From assembly GCF_014288115.1 (NCBI RefSeq), contig NZ_JACOOK010000004.1, positions 218,485-282,484 on the forward strand: DNA of 64,000 nt, read 5' to 3'. Positions 53,031 to 61,330 of the stretch are shown one piece after another. The position numbers and the translations under genes are program-made. The DNA comes from Alistipes_A hominis. GTDB taxonomy: Bacteria > Bacteroidota > Bacteroidia > Bacteroidales > Rikenellaceae. Under the pieces are notes generated by a model. It did no database searches, was not told the DNA's origin, and saw only the letters and a program-made list of their open reading frames with translations. Position 1 is the first letter of the stretch; every line of letters starts with the position of its first letter.

Positions 53031-54008
53031 ATGGTAAGAGTAGGTATTATAGGAGGTGCAGGATATACGGGTGGCGAGGCTATCCGTATTCTTTTAAATC
53101 ACCCGGATGTCGAGCTGGCGTTCGTACACAGCAACAGCAACGGCGGCAACCGTCTGAGCGACGTGCATATCGACCTGTTGGGCGAAACCGATATGCGTTT
53201 TACGGACCAGTTGCGTACCGACGTCGATGCGCTGATGCTGTGCGTCGGCCACGGCGATGCCCGCAAATTTTTAGAAGCCACGCCGATTCCCGATTCGGTG
53301 CGGATCATCGACCTGAGCCAGGATTTTCGGCTGCAGGCGACTGCTTCGATCGGGAACAGGCAGTTCGTGTACGGCCTGCCGGAACTGAACCGCGAAAAGA
53401 TCCGCGCGGCGCGCAACATCGCCAATCCGGGGTGTTTTGCGACCTGCCTGCAACTGGGCATACTGCCGTTGGCTGCGGCCGGGCTGCTGACGGGCGACGT
53501 GCAGGTAACGGCCGTCACCGGTTCGACCGGCGCCGGGCAGAAACTGGCCCCGACTTCGCATTTCAGCCAGCGGGTCAACAACCTGTCGGTCTATAAGGCG
53601 TTTGAACACCAGCACCTGAACGAAATCGGCGAGAGCGTCCGTGCGCTGATGCCGTCGTTCTCTCATGCGATCAATTTCATTCCGTATCGGGGCGATTTCG
53701 CGCGCGGGATCATCGCGTCGATTTATGTAGACTGTCCGCTGTCGCTCGAAGAGGTGCAGAAGGTCTACGGCGATTTCTATGCGGATGCCGCGCTGACGTT
53801 CGTAAGCGACCGGAACATCTATCTCAAGCAAGTGGTCAATACGGCCAAGTGTGTGTTGTCGCTCGAGAAACACGGCGACAAGTTGTTGGTTATGAGTGCG
53901 ATCGACAACTTATTGAAAGGAGCCTCCGGCCAGGCCGTGCAGAACCTGAACCTGATGTTCAGTCTGGACGAGCGTGCGGGGTTGCGCTTGAAACCGGTCG
54001 CGTTTTAA
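53031..54008 (+). CDS. argC: N-acetyl-gamma-glutamyl-phosphate reductase
   Basis: NADPH-dependent reductase that makes N-acylglutamate semialdehyde, the third step of ornithine synthesis. It has the N-terminal NAD(P)-binding motif VGIIGGAGYTGGEAIRIL, the catalytic Cys in ANPGCFATCLQLG near residue 140, and the His in HQHLNEIGESV. The C-terminal part LLKGASGQAVQNLNLMF is the family signature. Length 325 aa is normal. Because some Bacteroidota use N-succinyl in place of N-acetyl intermediates, the acyl group is not certain. Confidence 0.95.
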   Translation: MVRVGIIGGAGYTGGEAIRILLNHPDVELAFVHSNSNGGNRLSDVHIDLLGETDMRFTDQLRTDVDALMLCVGHGDARKFLEATPIPDSVRIIDLSQDFRLQATASIGNRQFVYGLPELNREKIRAARNIANPGCFATCLQLGILPLAAAGLLTGDVQVTAVTGSTGAGQKLAPTSHFSQRVNNLSVYKAFEHQHLNEIGESVRALMPSFSHAINFIPYRGDFARGIIASIYVDCPLSLEEVQKVYGDFYADAALTFVSDRNIYLKQVVNTAKCVLSLEKHGDKLLVMSAIDNLLKGASGQAVQNLNLMFSLDERAGLRLKPVAF

Positions 54009-54089
54009 CGAAATTTTACGGACGGTGCAGAGGTTGCGGACTCGCCGGGGCGTTTCGGAAAAATTGTTTTACTCAAAAAATCGGAAAAT

Positions 54090-55220
54090 ATGGATTTGTT
54101 CAAAGTGTACCCCCTGTGGGATATCGATATCGTACGCGCCGAGGGCTCGTACGTCTGGGACGATAAAGGAACCCGTTATCTGGATATGTACGGCGGACAT
54201 GCCGTAATTTCGATCGGGCACACGCATCCGCACTATGTGGATACGGTCGTAAACCAGTTGAAGCATATCGGATTCTATTCGAATTCGGTAATTATCGACC
54301 AGCAGCGCGAGTTGGCTGATAAGTTGGGCGAACTTTCCGGCAAGCGGGATTACCAGCTTTTCCTGTGCAATTCGGGAGCCGAGGCGAACGAAAACGCCTT
54401 GAAACTGGCGTCGTTCCATAACGGAAAAAGCAAGGTGATCGCGATGAAAGGCGCCTTTCACGGCCGTACGTCGCTTGCGGTGGCTGCTACCGACAATCCG
54501 AATATCGTCGCTCCGGTCAACCGTACCGACAACGTGATCTTCGTTCCGTTGAACGACGAGGCCGCTCTGGAGGAAGCGTTTAAAAATAACGAAATATCGT
54601 CCGTGATCGTCGAGGCGATTCAGGGCGTTGGCGGCATCCGTATCGCGAGCCGCGAGTTCCTGCGCAAAATCCGTTCGTTGTGCGACCGCTACAATGCGGT
54701 TTACATCGCCGACGAGGTGCAGTGCGGCTGCGGACGTACCGGGCAGTACTATGCATCGGATTGGGCAGACGTCCATGCCGATATTTATACGATGGCCAAG
54801 GGGCTCGGCAACGGGTTTCCGATCGGGGCCATTGCGATTGCGCCGCACATTGCGCCGAAGTTGGGTATGCTCGGTACGACATTCGGCGGCAACCACCTGG
54901 GATGCGCCGCTGCGATTGCCGTCGCCGACGTAATGGCCGGGGATCGACTGATCGACAACGCCCGCGAAATCGGCGAATACCTGACGGCCGAGCTGAAAAA
55001 GCTGCCCGGCGTGAAAGAGGTTCGCGGGCGAGGCCTGATGATCGGAATCGAACTGTTCGAAGATTCCGCCCCGTTGCGTAAAAAGCTGTTGTTCGACGAG
55101 AAGATTTTCGTCGGTTCGTCCGGAAACAAGAACGTGTTCCGCCTGCTGCCGGCGCTGAATGTCAAAAAAGAGCATGTCGATGCATTGCTCGCCGCACTGC
55201 GCAAGTTATTAACAGTCTAA
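54090..55220 (+). CDS. argD: Acetylornithine (or succinylornithine) aminotransferase
   Basis: Class III PLP aminotransferase of 376 aa, which converts N-acyl-glutamate semialdehyde to N-acylornithine. Motifs are NSGAEANENALKLA (PLP phosphate site), AFHGRTSLAVAAT, the ring-stacking Asp in IADEVQCGCGRTG, and the PLP-binding Lys in YTMAKGLGNGFPIGA. It starts 81 bases after argC and ends next to argB. It is assigned to arginine rather than lysine synthesis from its operon. Confidence 0.93.
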   Translation: MDLFKVYPLWDIDIVRAEGSYVWDDKGTRYLDMYGGHAVISIGHTHPHYVDTVVNQLKHIGFYSNSVIIDQQRELADKLGELSGKRDYQLFLCNSGAEANENALKLASFHNGKSKVIAMKGAFHGRTSLAVAATDNPNIVAPVNRTDNVIFVPLNDEAALEEAFKNNEISSVIVEAIQGVGGIRIASREFLRKIRSLCDRYNAVYIADEVQCGCGRTGQYYASDWADVHADIYTMAKGLGNGFPIGAIAIAPHIAPKLGMLGTTFGGNHLGCAAAIAVADVMAGDRLIDNAREIGEYLTAELKKLPGVKEVRGRGLMIGIELFEDSAPLRKKLLFDEKIFVGSSGNKNVFRLLPALNVKKEHVDALLAALRKLLTV

Positions 55221-55230
55221 TGTGCAAAAG

Positions 55231-56013
55231 ATGTTAAAAGTTGTCAAAATAGGCGGAAACGTTGTCGATAACTCCGAGAAGCTGGATCGTTTTTTGCAGG
55301 ATTTCGCGTCGCTCGAAGGGCCGAAAGTGCTGGTGCACGGCGGCGGCAAGATCGCCACGACGATCGGCAAGGCGCTCGGGATCGAGACGCAGATGATCGG
55401 CGGTCGCCGGGTGACGGATGCCGAGACGCTGAAAGTGGTGACGATGGTTTACGCCGGACTTATCAACAAAACGATTGTAGCTAAGTTACGAACAGCCGGT
55501 TGCAATGCGGTCGGTTTGTGCGGCGCCGACGGCGGGTTGATCGTATCCCGGCGGCGCAATCCGAAGCCGGTCGATTACGGTTTCGTCGGCGATCCGGAGT
55601 TGAAGCGTTTCGGGACGGCGACTGCGAAAACGCTGATCGACGCCGGTTATACGTTGGTCGTCGCGCCGATTACGGTGGACGGCGCCGACGGCAGCCTGCT
55701 CAATACGAACGCCGATACGGTGGCCCGTACGATGGCCGTCGGGCTGTCCGGGACGTTCGAGACCGAATTGGTCTATTGTTTCGAGAAACGGGGCGTGCTG
55801 ATGGATGTCGACGACGACCGCAGCGTGATCCCGGAGATTACGCCGGCGCGGTTTGCGCAGCTTCGTGCGGACGGGATCGTGGCGGACGGTATGCTGCCGA
55901 AACTCGAGAATGCGTTCGACGCGATTGAACACGGGGTGCGGAGCGTGGCGATTTGCAGCGCCGACGCTGTCGCCGAAAAAGGATACGGCGGTACGACGTT
56001 GAAAGCGGATTGA
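55231..56013 (+). CDS. argB: Acetylglutamate (or succinylglutamate) kinase
   Basis: Amino-acid kinase fold protein of 260 aa that phosphorylates N-acylglutamate. The N-terminal motif is VVKIGGNVVDN; the glycine-rich loop is LVHGGGKIATTIGKALG, followed by GGRRVTDAETL. The C-terminal part has the nucleotide site in GMLPKLENAFDAIEHG. I chose ATG 55231 because it gives MLKVVKIGG; a GTG at 55222 would add three residues. It follows argD after 10 bases and is the last recognisable arginine gene here. The acyl specificity (acetyl or succinyl) is not resolved. Confidence 0.93.
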   Translation: MLKVVKIGGNVVDNSEKLDRFLQDFASLEGPKVLVHGGGKIATTIGKALGIETQMIGGRRVTDAETLKVVTMVYAGLINKTIVAKLRTAGCNAVGLCGADGGLIVSRRRNPKPVDYGFVGDPELKRFGTATAKTLIDAGYTLVVAPITVDGADGSLLNTNADTVARTMAVGLSGTFETELVYCFEKRGVLMDVDDDRSVIPEITPARFAQLRADGIVADGMLPKLENAFDAIEHGVRSVAICSADAVAEKGYGGTTLKAD

Positions 56014-56117
56014 TTCGGCGGAAATGCCGGTAGGCGGATGTCGTCCGATGCACCGTGCAGGGAATACCTGAAACCGCGCGTGCCGGTGGCACGGCATAAA
56101 CAGAAAATATCGCAAGG

Positions 56118-57191
56118 ATGAAAAAAAGTATTTTATTCGGAATCTGGTTATTCGTGTCGTGCCTTACGGCTTGTACGGACAAGACGGAAAGCGGTGGGTC
56201 GGGAGGTTCATCGGGAGGCTCTTCGGGGTACGAAGGACGGCCGCTGCCGGTCGTGTTCCATGTGCTGTACGAGGATGCGACCGACGCGCAGCAGAATCCG
56301 GCGCAGTCGGTTTTCGTGCGGCATATCAACCGGTTGAATGCGTTTTATGCGGCTACGCTTTTCGGCGGAGGCGCGAGCGTCGCCGTCAACGTGTCGTTCA
56401 AGCTTGCCGCGACCGATCCGCAGGGGAACAAAATGGCGGAGCCGGGGATACACCGGGTATCGTACGCCGGCGCAGGGTCGATGGATCCGGTGGCTTTTAT
56501 GGATTCGAAACATCCGGAGGGATCGGCCAATGCCGGAATATTCTGGGATCCGAACCAATACGTCAATATATGGGTGTTCGGCTTCAAATCTTCGCAGGAA
56601 GAAGCCGATGCGGGCGCTACGGTGACCGGAATCACGCATTTGCCGTTCGCCGCTTCCCGTTATCCGCTGGACGGGTTGGTACTCGATGAAAAGGATGTTT
56701 ATCAGGACTATCTGCCTACTTACATGCATGGCATGACGCTGAATAATAGCTTCTTCAGTGAGGAAGAGGGCGCTTTCACGCTGTGGCATGAGATGGGGCA
56801 TTATCTCGGTCTTTTCCATGCTTTTGCCGACGGACAGGGTGATCTGTGCGCCGACGTGGACGATTACGGAGACGACTATTGCAGCGATACGCCGAAGTAC
56901 AGCCGTCCCGAGTATATGGTGCTGTTTAACGAATTGAATAAGCCCGAAACGACCGAAGAGGAGTGGAAACAGCTGGAATACCGGACTTCCTGCAGCGGCG
57001 TCCGTTTCCGTTCGACCAACGTGATGGACTATTATCTGGGCGACCGGACATCCGTGACGGCCGATCAGCGCGACCGGATCGACTTCGTGTTGAATCACAG
57101 TCCGCTGATTCCGCGGACTTCGACCAAATCGGTCGCCGACCGGCCGCTCGCCGATCCGGCTCTGGAACCGAAACCGATTCTGATGGAGTAG
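56118..57191 (+). CDS. Zinc metalloprotease lipoprotein (M43/pappalysin type)
   Basis: Envelope lipoprotein of 357 aa with lipobox LTAC near residue 19 and a Gly/Ser-rich linker (GGSGGSSGGSSG). The metzincin zinc site HEMGHYLGLFH has ligands His224, His228 and His234 with the catalytic Glu225. The Met-turn is Met303 in STNVMDYYLGD. The family includes ulilysin and pappalysin and is common as secreted proteases in Bacteroidota. It lies 104 bases after argB. The small secreted protein follows after 5 bases. The substrate is unknown. Confidence 0.88.
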   Translation: MKKSILFGIWLFVSCLTACTDKTESGGSGGSSGGSSGYEGRPLPVVFHVLYEDATDAQQNPAQSVFVRHINRLNAFYAATLFGGGASVAVNVSFKLAATDPQGNKMAEPGIHRVSYAGAGSMDPVAFMDSKHPEGSANAGIFWDPNQYVNIWVFGFKSSQEEADAGATVTGITHLPFAASRYPLDGLVLDEKDVYQDYLPTYMHGMTLNNSFFSEEEGAFTLWHEMGHYLGLFHAFADGQGDLCADVDDYGDDYCSDTPKYSRPEYMVLFNELNKPETTEEEWKQLEYRTSCSGVRFRSTNVMDYYLGDRTSVTADQRDRIDFVLNHSPLIPRTSTKSVADRPLADPALEPKPILME

Positions 57192-57196
57192 AAGTT

Positions 57197-57568
57197 ATGA
57201 AAACGTTCGCTGGATTCATCGTCGGGATTATGCTGGCCGGGAGCGTCTGCGGCCTGGGGAGGCGGCATCCGCAGCCGGCCCTGCCGGGCGGATTTCCGGC
57301 GAAAGGGACTTTCGTGCTGACGGATGCCGACGGACGCGTCCGTTTCGATCTGGAGTTCGGGAAGGACAGTCTGCGCGTGTTCCGGTACCGGATCTCCGAT
57401 GCGGCCGATAGCCTGCGGTATGTCTCTGCCGAGCAGTCGTCCCGCGGCCGGAAAACGGTTCGGATCGAAGAGGCCGCCGGGCGTCCGTTTCGTCCGGGCG
57501 ACCGGGTGACGGTCGTGCTGAAGGACGGCCGCCGGAAAACGTGGCGCTATACGCCTTATTTGCCGTAG
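57197..57568 (+). CDS. Small secreted protein downstream of the M43 protease
   Basis: Protein of 123 aa with an N-terminal signal peptide (MKTFAGFIVGIMLAGSVC). The mature part is basic and strand-rich (GTFVLTDADGRVRFDLEFGK, ...DRVTVVLKDGRRKTWRYTPY). I do not recognise the family. It starts 5 bases after the metalloprotease stop and is surely cotranscribed, so it may be a partner, inhibitor or substrate. An upstream in-frame extension overlaps the protease gene and is not counted. Confidence 0.65.
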   Translation: MKTFAGFIVGIMLAGSVCGLGRRHPQPALPGGFPAKGTFVLTDADGRVRFDLEFGKDSLRVFRYRISDAADSLRYVSAEQSSRGRKTVRIEEAAGRPFRPGDRVTVVLKDGRRKTWRYTPYLP

Positions 57569-57639
57569 GGGGCGGGAAAGTCCGGAGTCGGCGGAACGGT
57601 GCGCGAAATGAATGGATTACTGATTTGTAAATTGAATAA

Positions 57640-58704
57640 ATGATGGAATTGAAAATTGCTCTTTTGCCCGGGGACGGCATCGGCCCGGAAATCGTGGGCG
57701 AAGCGGTAAAGGTTTTGAATAGCGTTGCCGCAAAGTACAAACACACGTTCAACTACCAGAAAGCGCTTGTAGGCGCTTGCGCGATCGACGCGACCGGCGA
57801 TCCGTATCCGGCCGAAACGCACGCCGTTTGCCAGGGAGCCGATGTGGTGCTGTTCGGGGCGATCGGCGATCCGAAGTACGATAACAATCCGTCGGCCAAG
57901 GTGCGTCCGGAACAGGGGCTGCTCCGGATGCGCAAGTCGCTCGGCTTGTATGCCAACCTGCGTCCGTTGGCCGTGTTCGATTCGCTGGCCGATCGTTCCC
58001 CGCTGAAAACCGAGATCGTCAAAGGCGCCGATTTTCTGTGCGTGCGCGAACTGACCGGCGGTATGTATTTCGGTCGTCCGCAGGGCCGTAGCGAGGATGG
58101 CAACACGGCCTACGATACCTGTGTTTATACCCGCGAAGAGGTGGAACGCATCCTGCACCTGGCGTTCGGCCTGGCCCGCAAGCGCCGCAAACAGCTGACC
58201 GTCGTGGACAAAGCCAACGTGATCGCCACGTCGCGCCTGTGGCGTCAGATTGCCAAAGAGATGGCTCCGCAGTATCCGGACGTTACCGTCGAATTCATGT
58301 TCGTCGACAACGCCGCGATGCAGATCATCCAGCGCCCGACGCACTTCGACGTGATCGTGACCGAGAACCTGTTCGGCGATATCCTGACCGACGAGTCGAG
58401 CGTAATCAGCGGTTCGCTCGGTATGCTTCCGTCCGCTTCGGTCGGAGCGAAAGTGGCCCTGTTCGAACCGATTCACGGCAGCTACCCGCAGGCGGCCGGT
58501 AAAAACATTGCCAACCCGATGGCGACGATCTTGTCCGCAGCGATGATGCTGGAACACGTGGGACTCGAAAAAGAAGGCAAAGCGATCCGCGACGCCGTCA
58601 ACAAGGCGATCGAGGCGGGCGTCGTCACAGAAGACCTCGTCAGCGCCGCAGGCAAGGCCGCTTCGACGACCGAGGTGGGCGATTTCATCGCCGCCGCCGT
58701 TTAG
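57640..58704 (+). CDS. leuB: 3-isopropylmalate dehydrogenase
   Basis: NAD-dependent oxidative decarboxylase of leucine synthesis. N terminus IALLPGDGIGPEIVGEAVKV; substrate loop ELTGGMYFGRPQGR; catalytic Lys/Asp region VVDKANVIATSRLWRQ and VTENLFGDILTDESSVISGS; NAD-binding segment LFEPIHGSYPQAAGKNIANP. Length 354 aa is normal. ATG 57643 is an alternative start one codon later. No leuA, leuC or leuD is in the window, so it is separated from the rest of the pathway or their genes lie elsewhere. Confidence 0.95.
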   Translation: MMELKIALLPGDGIGPEIVGEAVKVLNSVAAKYKHTFNYQKALVGACAIDATGDPYPAETHAVCQGADVVLFGAIGDPKYDNNPSAKVRPEQGLLRMRKSLGLYANLRPLAVFDSLADRSPLKTEIVKGADFLCVRELTGGMYFGRPQGRSEDGNTAYDTCVYTREEVERILHLAFGLARKRRKQLTVVDKANVIATSRLWRQIAKEMAPQYPDVTVEFMFVDNAAMQIIQRPTHFDVIVTENLFGDILTDESSVISGSLGMLPSASVGAKVALFEPIHGSYPQAAGKNIANPMATILSAAMMLEHVGLEKEGKAIRDAVNKAIEAGVVTEDLVSAAGKAASTTEVGDFIAAAV

Positions 58705-58730
58705 GTTGTTGTTCGGTGTTGTCTACATAT

Positions 58731-58764
58731 AACAAGGTGCACTTTTTTTTAAGTGCACCTTGTT
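58731..58764. terminator. Terminator of leuB
   Basis: A 14-bp perfect stem (AACAAGGTGCACTT/AAGTGCACCTTGTT) with a loop of six T, between convergent leuB (plus) and the membrane CxxC gene (minus). Confidence 0.75.
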
Positions 58765-58827
58765 GGTTTGTATTCGGAAATTCGGGGAGACGAAGAAAAG
58801 ATTTCGATTTTAAAATCTACGAATGGT

Positions 58828-59502
58828 TTATTGGATAAAGGAGTACTTCGCTTTCAGTATTTGCATATAGCGTTTCATCACTTCCGGAAAAGATTTGTCA
58901 GGAATAAATAGCTCGCTTATATGTAGATCTGGATGGAGTATAAAACAATAAGGGATCTGTTGTTTATCCACCGGCAGAATTTTTTCGATGTTATATAGCG
59001 CTATATTTTTGGTCCGTATGGTTTTCGTTCTCTGTTTAAATGGATATGTTTCACTGTATCCGGCGAATATAATAGTTTGAATTGAAGCCGATTCTGCAAA
59101 CTCGGCTAATTGGGAAAGACCGAATGCGATGCATTCGGAGCAATCGCGTTGCTGATAGCGGAAAATAAGCGCCGGTTTTTCGCATACGACTTTTTGCAAA
59201 GAAACCGTGCGGTCTGCAGTATCTTTTATCGGAATATCCTGAATTTTCATTCCGTCATATTCGAAAGTATAAAACAAGTTGCTTCCTATATATTCCAAAG
59301 CGAAATTGTCGGATACTATGGAATGAATGACAGAATCTTTGATGCGGATTTCTTTGTGCGAGATAATTGTACGGCGCATCAAAATGAGATCTGTAATAAG
59401 CAATACGATTAAAAGAAGAATTAAAACTCCATTTTTTCTCAACGCGAATACGATTTTCAGGTTAGTAGTTGTTCTTATTGTTTCCGGGCTCTCGGAGCTC
59501 AT
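58828..59502 (-). CDS. Membrane-anchored thioredoxin-like protein with CxxC
   Basis: Protein of 224 aa with one N-terminal membrane segment (about residues 25-43, containing GVLILLLIVLLITDLIL), so the rest would face the periplasm. Residues ~100-224 resemble a thioredoxin-like fold: the strand PALIFRYQQRDCSECIAFGL carries a CSEC motif, followed by QTIIFAGYSE and a further strand (YCFILHPDL). It is the last gene of a cassette; its start overlaps the end of the propeller gene by 41 bases. A thiol-disulfide function for the cysteines of the small peptide encoded upstream is suggested by context but not shown. Confidence 0.7.
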   Translation of the reverse strand: MSSESPETIRTTTNLKIVFALRKNGVLILLLIVLLITDLILMRRTIISHKEIRIKDSVIHSIVSDNFALEYIGSNLFYTFEYDGMKIQDIPIKDTADRTVSLQKVVCEKPALIFRYQQRDCSECIAFGLSQLAEFAESASIQTIIFAGYSETYPFKQRTKTIRTKNIALYNIEKILPVDKQQIPYCFILHPDLHISELFIPDKSFPEVMKRYMQILKAKYSFIQ

Positions 59503-60652
59503 AAAATACCAATACGGGGTTGCTGTTTTCGGTTAAGCCGTCCATCACTTCGGGATGTCGTTCTTTCCAGGCGGGAGAAGAACCGAGGATAATTCTGTAG
59601 GCAGGGATGACAGCCATAAAAAGATTTTCGTAACAAGCGCAAGAGCCGTTAAGGAAAATTTTTGTAAAGAAATCTTCGTTGTTACGTGGAGGCAGAGTTA
59701 ACCGGTAGGTTTTGCCGGTCGTTTTTGAATACAGGTAAGGCGCTATGATTTCACGCGGAGGTGTGGAGATATTGAATAAAGCGAAATCTTTTCCGTCCGC
59801 ATAATCTCCGTAAAAGAAAGAATTCGTTTTATACATCTTTTCCAGGCTTTCCTGGGTGATGTCGGGCGGTAAATTGCAGGCGCCATTGATGGATGTCATA
59901 TTCAGGTGATATTTTCCCGTTAACTGCCCGTCGGGAGTCGCCTGGTAGATCGTATCGCAAAAATAAGGATTGATCTGAATGTCGTTTCCGAATTTTTTCA
60001 AAGTGGGTTTCGTGGACGAAATGGCGAGATAGCGGTTCCGAATAGCGCTGCTTTCGGGATTAAAATTACGATCCATAAATAAAATTAGATTGTCGGTATG
60101 CTTGGAACCGGGCGATACGGCTTCTGCCGGATTCTCTCTGTATGTTGCACCGACCGCTTTGTCTGCCGAGGCATATTCGAGCGTCAAAAACGTTGTCGAA
60201 ATCTTTTTGCTTTCTATGAAATTTCCAGCCAGGTCGAAAAAAACTACTTTTTTCCCTAAATCGTCGACGATCGCGATTTTTTGTCGGTCAGGGGTTAGCG
60301 TTACGTGGAATAAAGATATGTATTCTTGCGGACCTCTACCTTGGCGGTGAATGATCGCTTTGTTTTTTCCTGTTTTATCGAAAATGAAAACAGATTTCGA
60401 ATGAAGTTTATCCACCAGAATTATGTGATCGTCCGTAATAAGTGTTTGCCAGAGCTCCCCGATTGGAAAATTGTCGGTAGAATCTAATCGAACGAACCGA
60501 TAGTTGGCAATAACGCTGTCTATGTTTATGGTATTTTTATCATCGAAAACGACTTCTCTCATTCCGGAAATGTCGGTCATTGCCTGGCGATCGTTTTTTG
60601 ATACGCAGCACCAGAAAAAAAATAGGGTGAATAAATACAGGGGAATTTTCAT
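59462..60652 (-). CDS. 6-bladed beta-propeller lipoprotein
   Basis: Envelope lipoprotein of 396 aa with an N-terminal signal (MKIPLYLFTLFFFWCC; lipid Cys probably 15 or 16). Repeated blades with IFD+TGK and VFFDLAGNF patterns fit the 6-bladed propeller family common in Bacteroidota. Visible examples are ELWQTLITDDHIILVDKLHS, SVFIFDKTGKNKAII and FHVTLTPDRQKIAIVDDLGK. It ends MDGLTENSNPVLVFYELREP, like the decayed gene at 48.9 kb. It lies between an NVEALA-like peptide gene and the CxxC membrane protein. The function of the family is not established. Confidence 0.85.
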   Translation of the reverse strand: MKIPLYLFTLFFFWCCVSKNDRQAMTDISGMREVVFDDKNTINIDSVIANYRFVRLDSTDNFPIGELWQTLITDDHIILVDKLHSKSVFIFDKTGKNKAIIHRQGRGPQEYISLFHVTLTPDRQKIAIVDDLGKKVVFFDLAGNFIESKKISTTFLTLEYASADKAVGATYRENPAEAVSPGSKHTDNLILFMDRNFNPESSAIRNRYLAISSTKPTLKKFGNDIQINPYFCDTIYQATPDGQLTGKYHLNMTSINGACNLPPDITQESLEKMYKTNSFFYGDYADGKDFALFNISTPPREIIAPYLYSKTTGKTYRLTLPPRNNEDFFTKIFLNGSCACYENLFMAVIPAYRIILGSSPAWKERHPEVMDGLTENSNPVLVFYELREPGNNKNNY

Positions 60653-60672
60653 AAATAATTTTATTATTTATT

Positions 60673-60698
60673 CCGGACCGTCTTAAAAGACGGTCCGG
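60673..60698 (-). promoter_or_regulatory. Hairpin between peptide gene and propeller gene
   Basis: A 12-bp perfect inverted repeat (CCGGACCGTCTT/AAGACGGTCCGG) lies 15 bases beyond the peptide stop and 20 bases before the propeller start on the minus strand. The sequence after it is AT-rich without a pure T run. It may act as a partial terminator or RNA stability element that gives more peptide than propeller mRNA. Confidence 0.65.
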
Positions 60699-60713
60699 AA
60701 ATTTGTCACTCGA

Positions 60714-61001
60714 TTAAAGTTGAAGACATGCCGGTTCGGGAGTACAGGAACCACTGCCTGCCGTGCATGTATTACCATGCCCTTTGGTAAACTCTCCGGT
60801 AGCGGCGAAATACGGATTGCCCTGCGAATCATAGAGAACTTCATACACAGGGCAATCGGCAGTGTAAGGGACGGATACTCCTTTCGAGCCTTCTGATTCG
60901 CTTCGGGCTAAAGCTTCTATACTGCCCATGGTGATCGATTTGATTGATGTGCTTTTGTCGGTAAGATAAATAGAAGCTCCAGCACAAAAGAGAACCAGCA
61001 T
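60714..61001 (-). CDS. NVEALA-like small secreted peptide precursor
   Basis: Small protein of 95 aa. A hydrophobic N terminus (MLVLFCAGASIYLTD) is followed by ITMGSIEALARSESEG, which fits the NVEALA-family motif (usual NVEALA, here SIEALA). The rest is a polar C-terminal segment with four Cys (ADCPVYEVLY, HGNTCTAGSGSC, PACLQL). NVEALA proteins are small exported Bacteroidota proteins of unknown function, often beside propeller genes as here. No in-frame ATG, GTG or TTG exists upstream before a stop, so the signal part is short. The Cys-rich tail may form disulfides. Confidence 0.75.
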   Translation of the reverse strand: MLVLFCAGASIYLTDKSTSIKSITMGSIEALARSESEGSKGVSVPYTADCPVYEVLYDSQGNPYFAATGEFTKGHGNTCTAGSGSCTPEPACLQL

Positions 61002-61330
61002 AGAAAAACTTTTAAATACGATCGTTTTCGTAAAAATACAATGTTTTAAGGTTTATTGAAAATATTTTCGAATTTATATTATTTGTAAAATATAAAAAAC
61101 TCTTGATTAGTTTTTTTTTTTTTTTTTTTTTTGTTCTTTTTTTGATTTGTGGAGAGCATGATTTTCTATGAAACAGTAACTTTAGGCTGTTTATGTGATA
61201 AATATAGATTCTTTATTGTCCGGAAAATATGCTATTTTTGTGCAAACGGTTGCATTGAAGCGAATGTCGAGTTGGCATGCTGTCCGATTATTTTGCTTCA
61301 GAATCGATAACCTAAAACCTTGTCTACCCC
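61002..61330. other. AT-rich divergent intergenic region with long poly-T
   Basis: No gene is seen. It separates the NVEALA cassette (minus) from the 579-aa secreted protein gene (plus) and must carry promoters for both. A TATTTTTG box at 61233-61240 is a candidate -7 element for the plus gene. The region includes the T22 tract. Confidence 0.5.
61111..61132. repeat. T22 homopolymer
   Basis: Twenty-two consecutive T, followed by G, TTC and eight T. It lies 110 bases upstream of the peptide gene (as A22 on its strand) and about 200 bases upstream of the plus-strand gene. No other homopolymer in the window is nearly as long. Confidence 0.9.
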
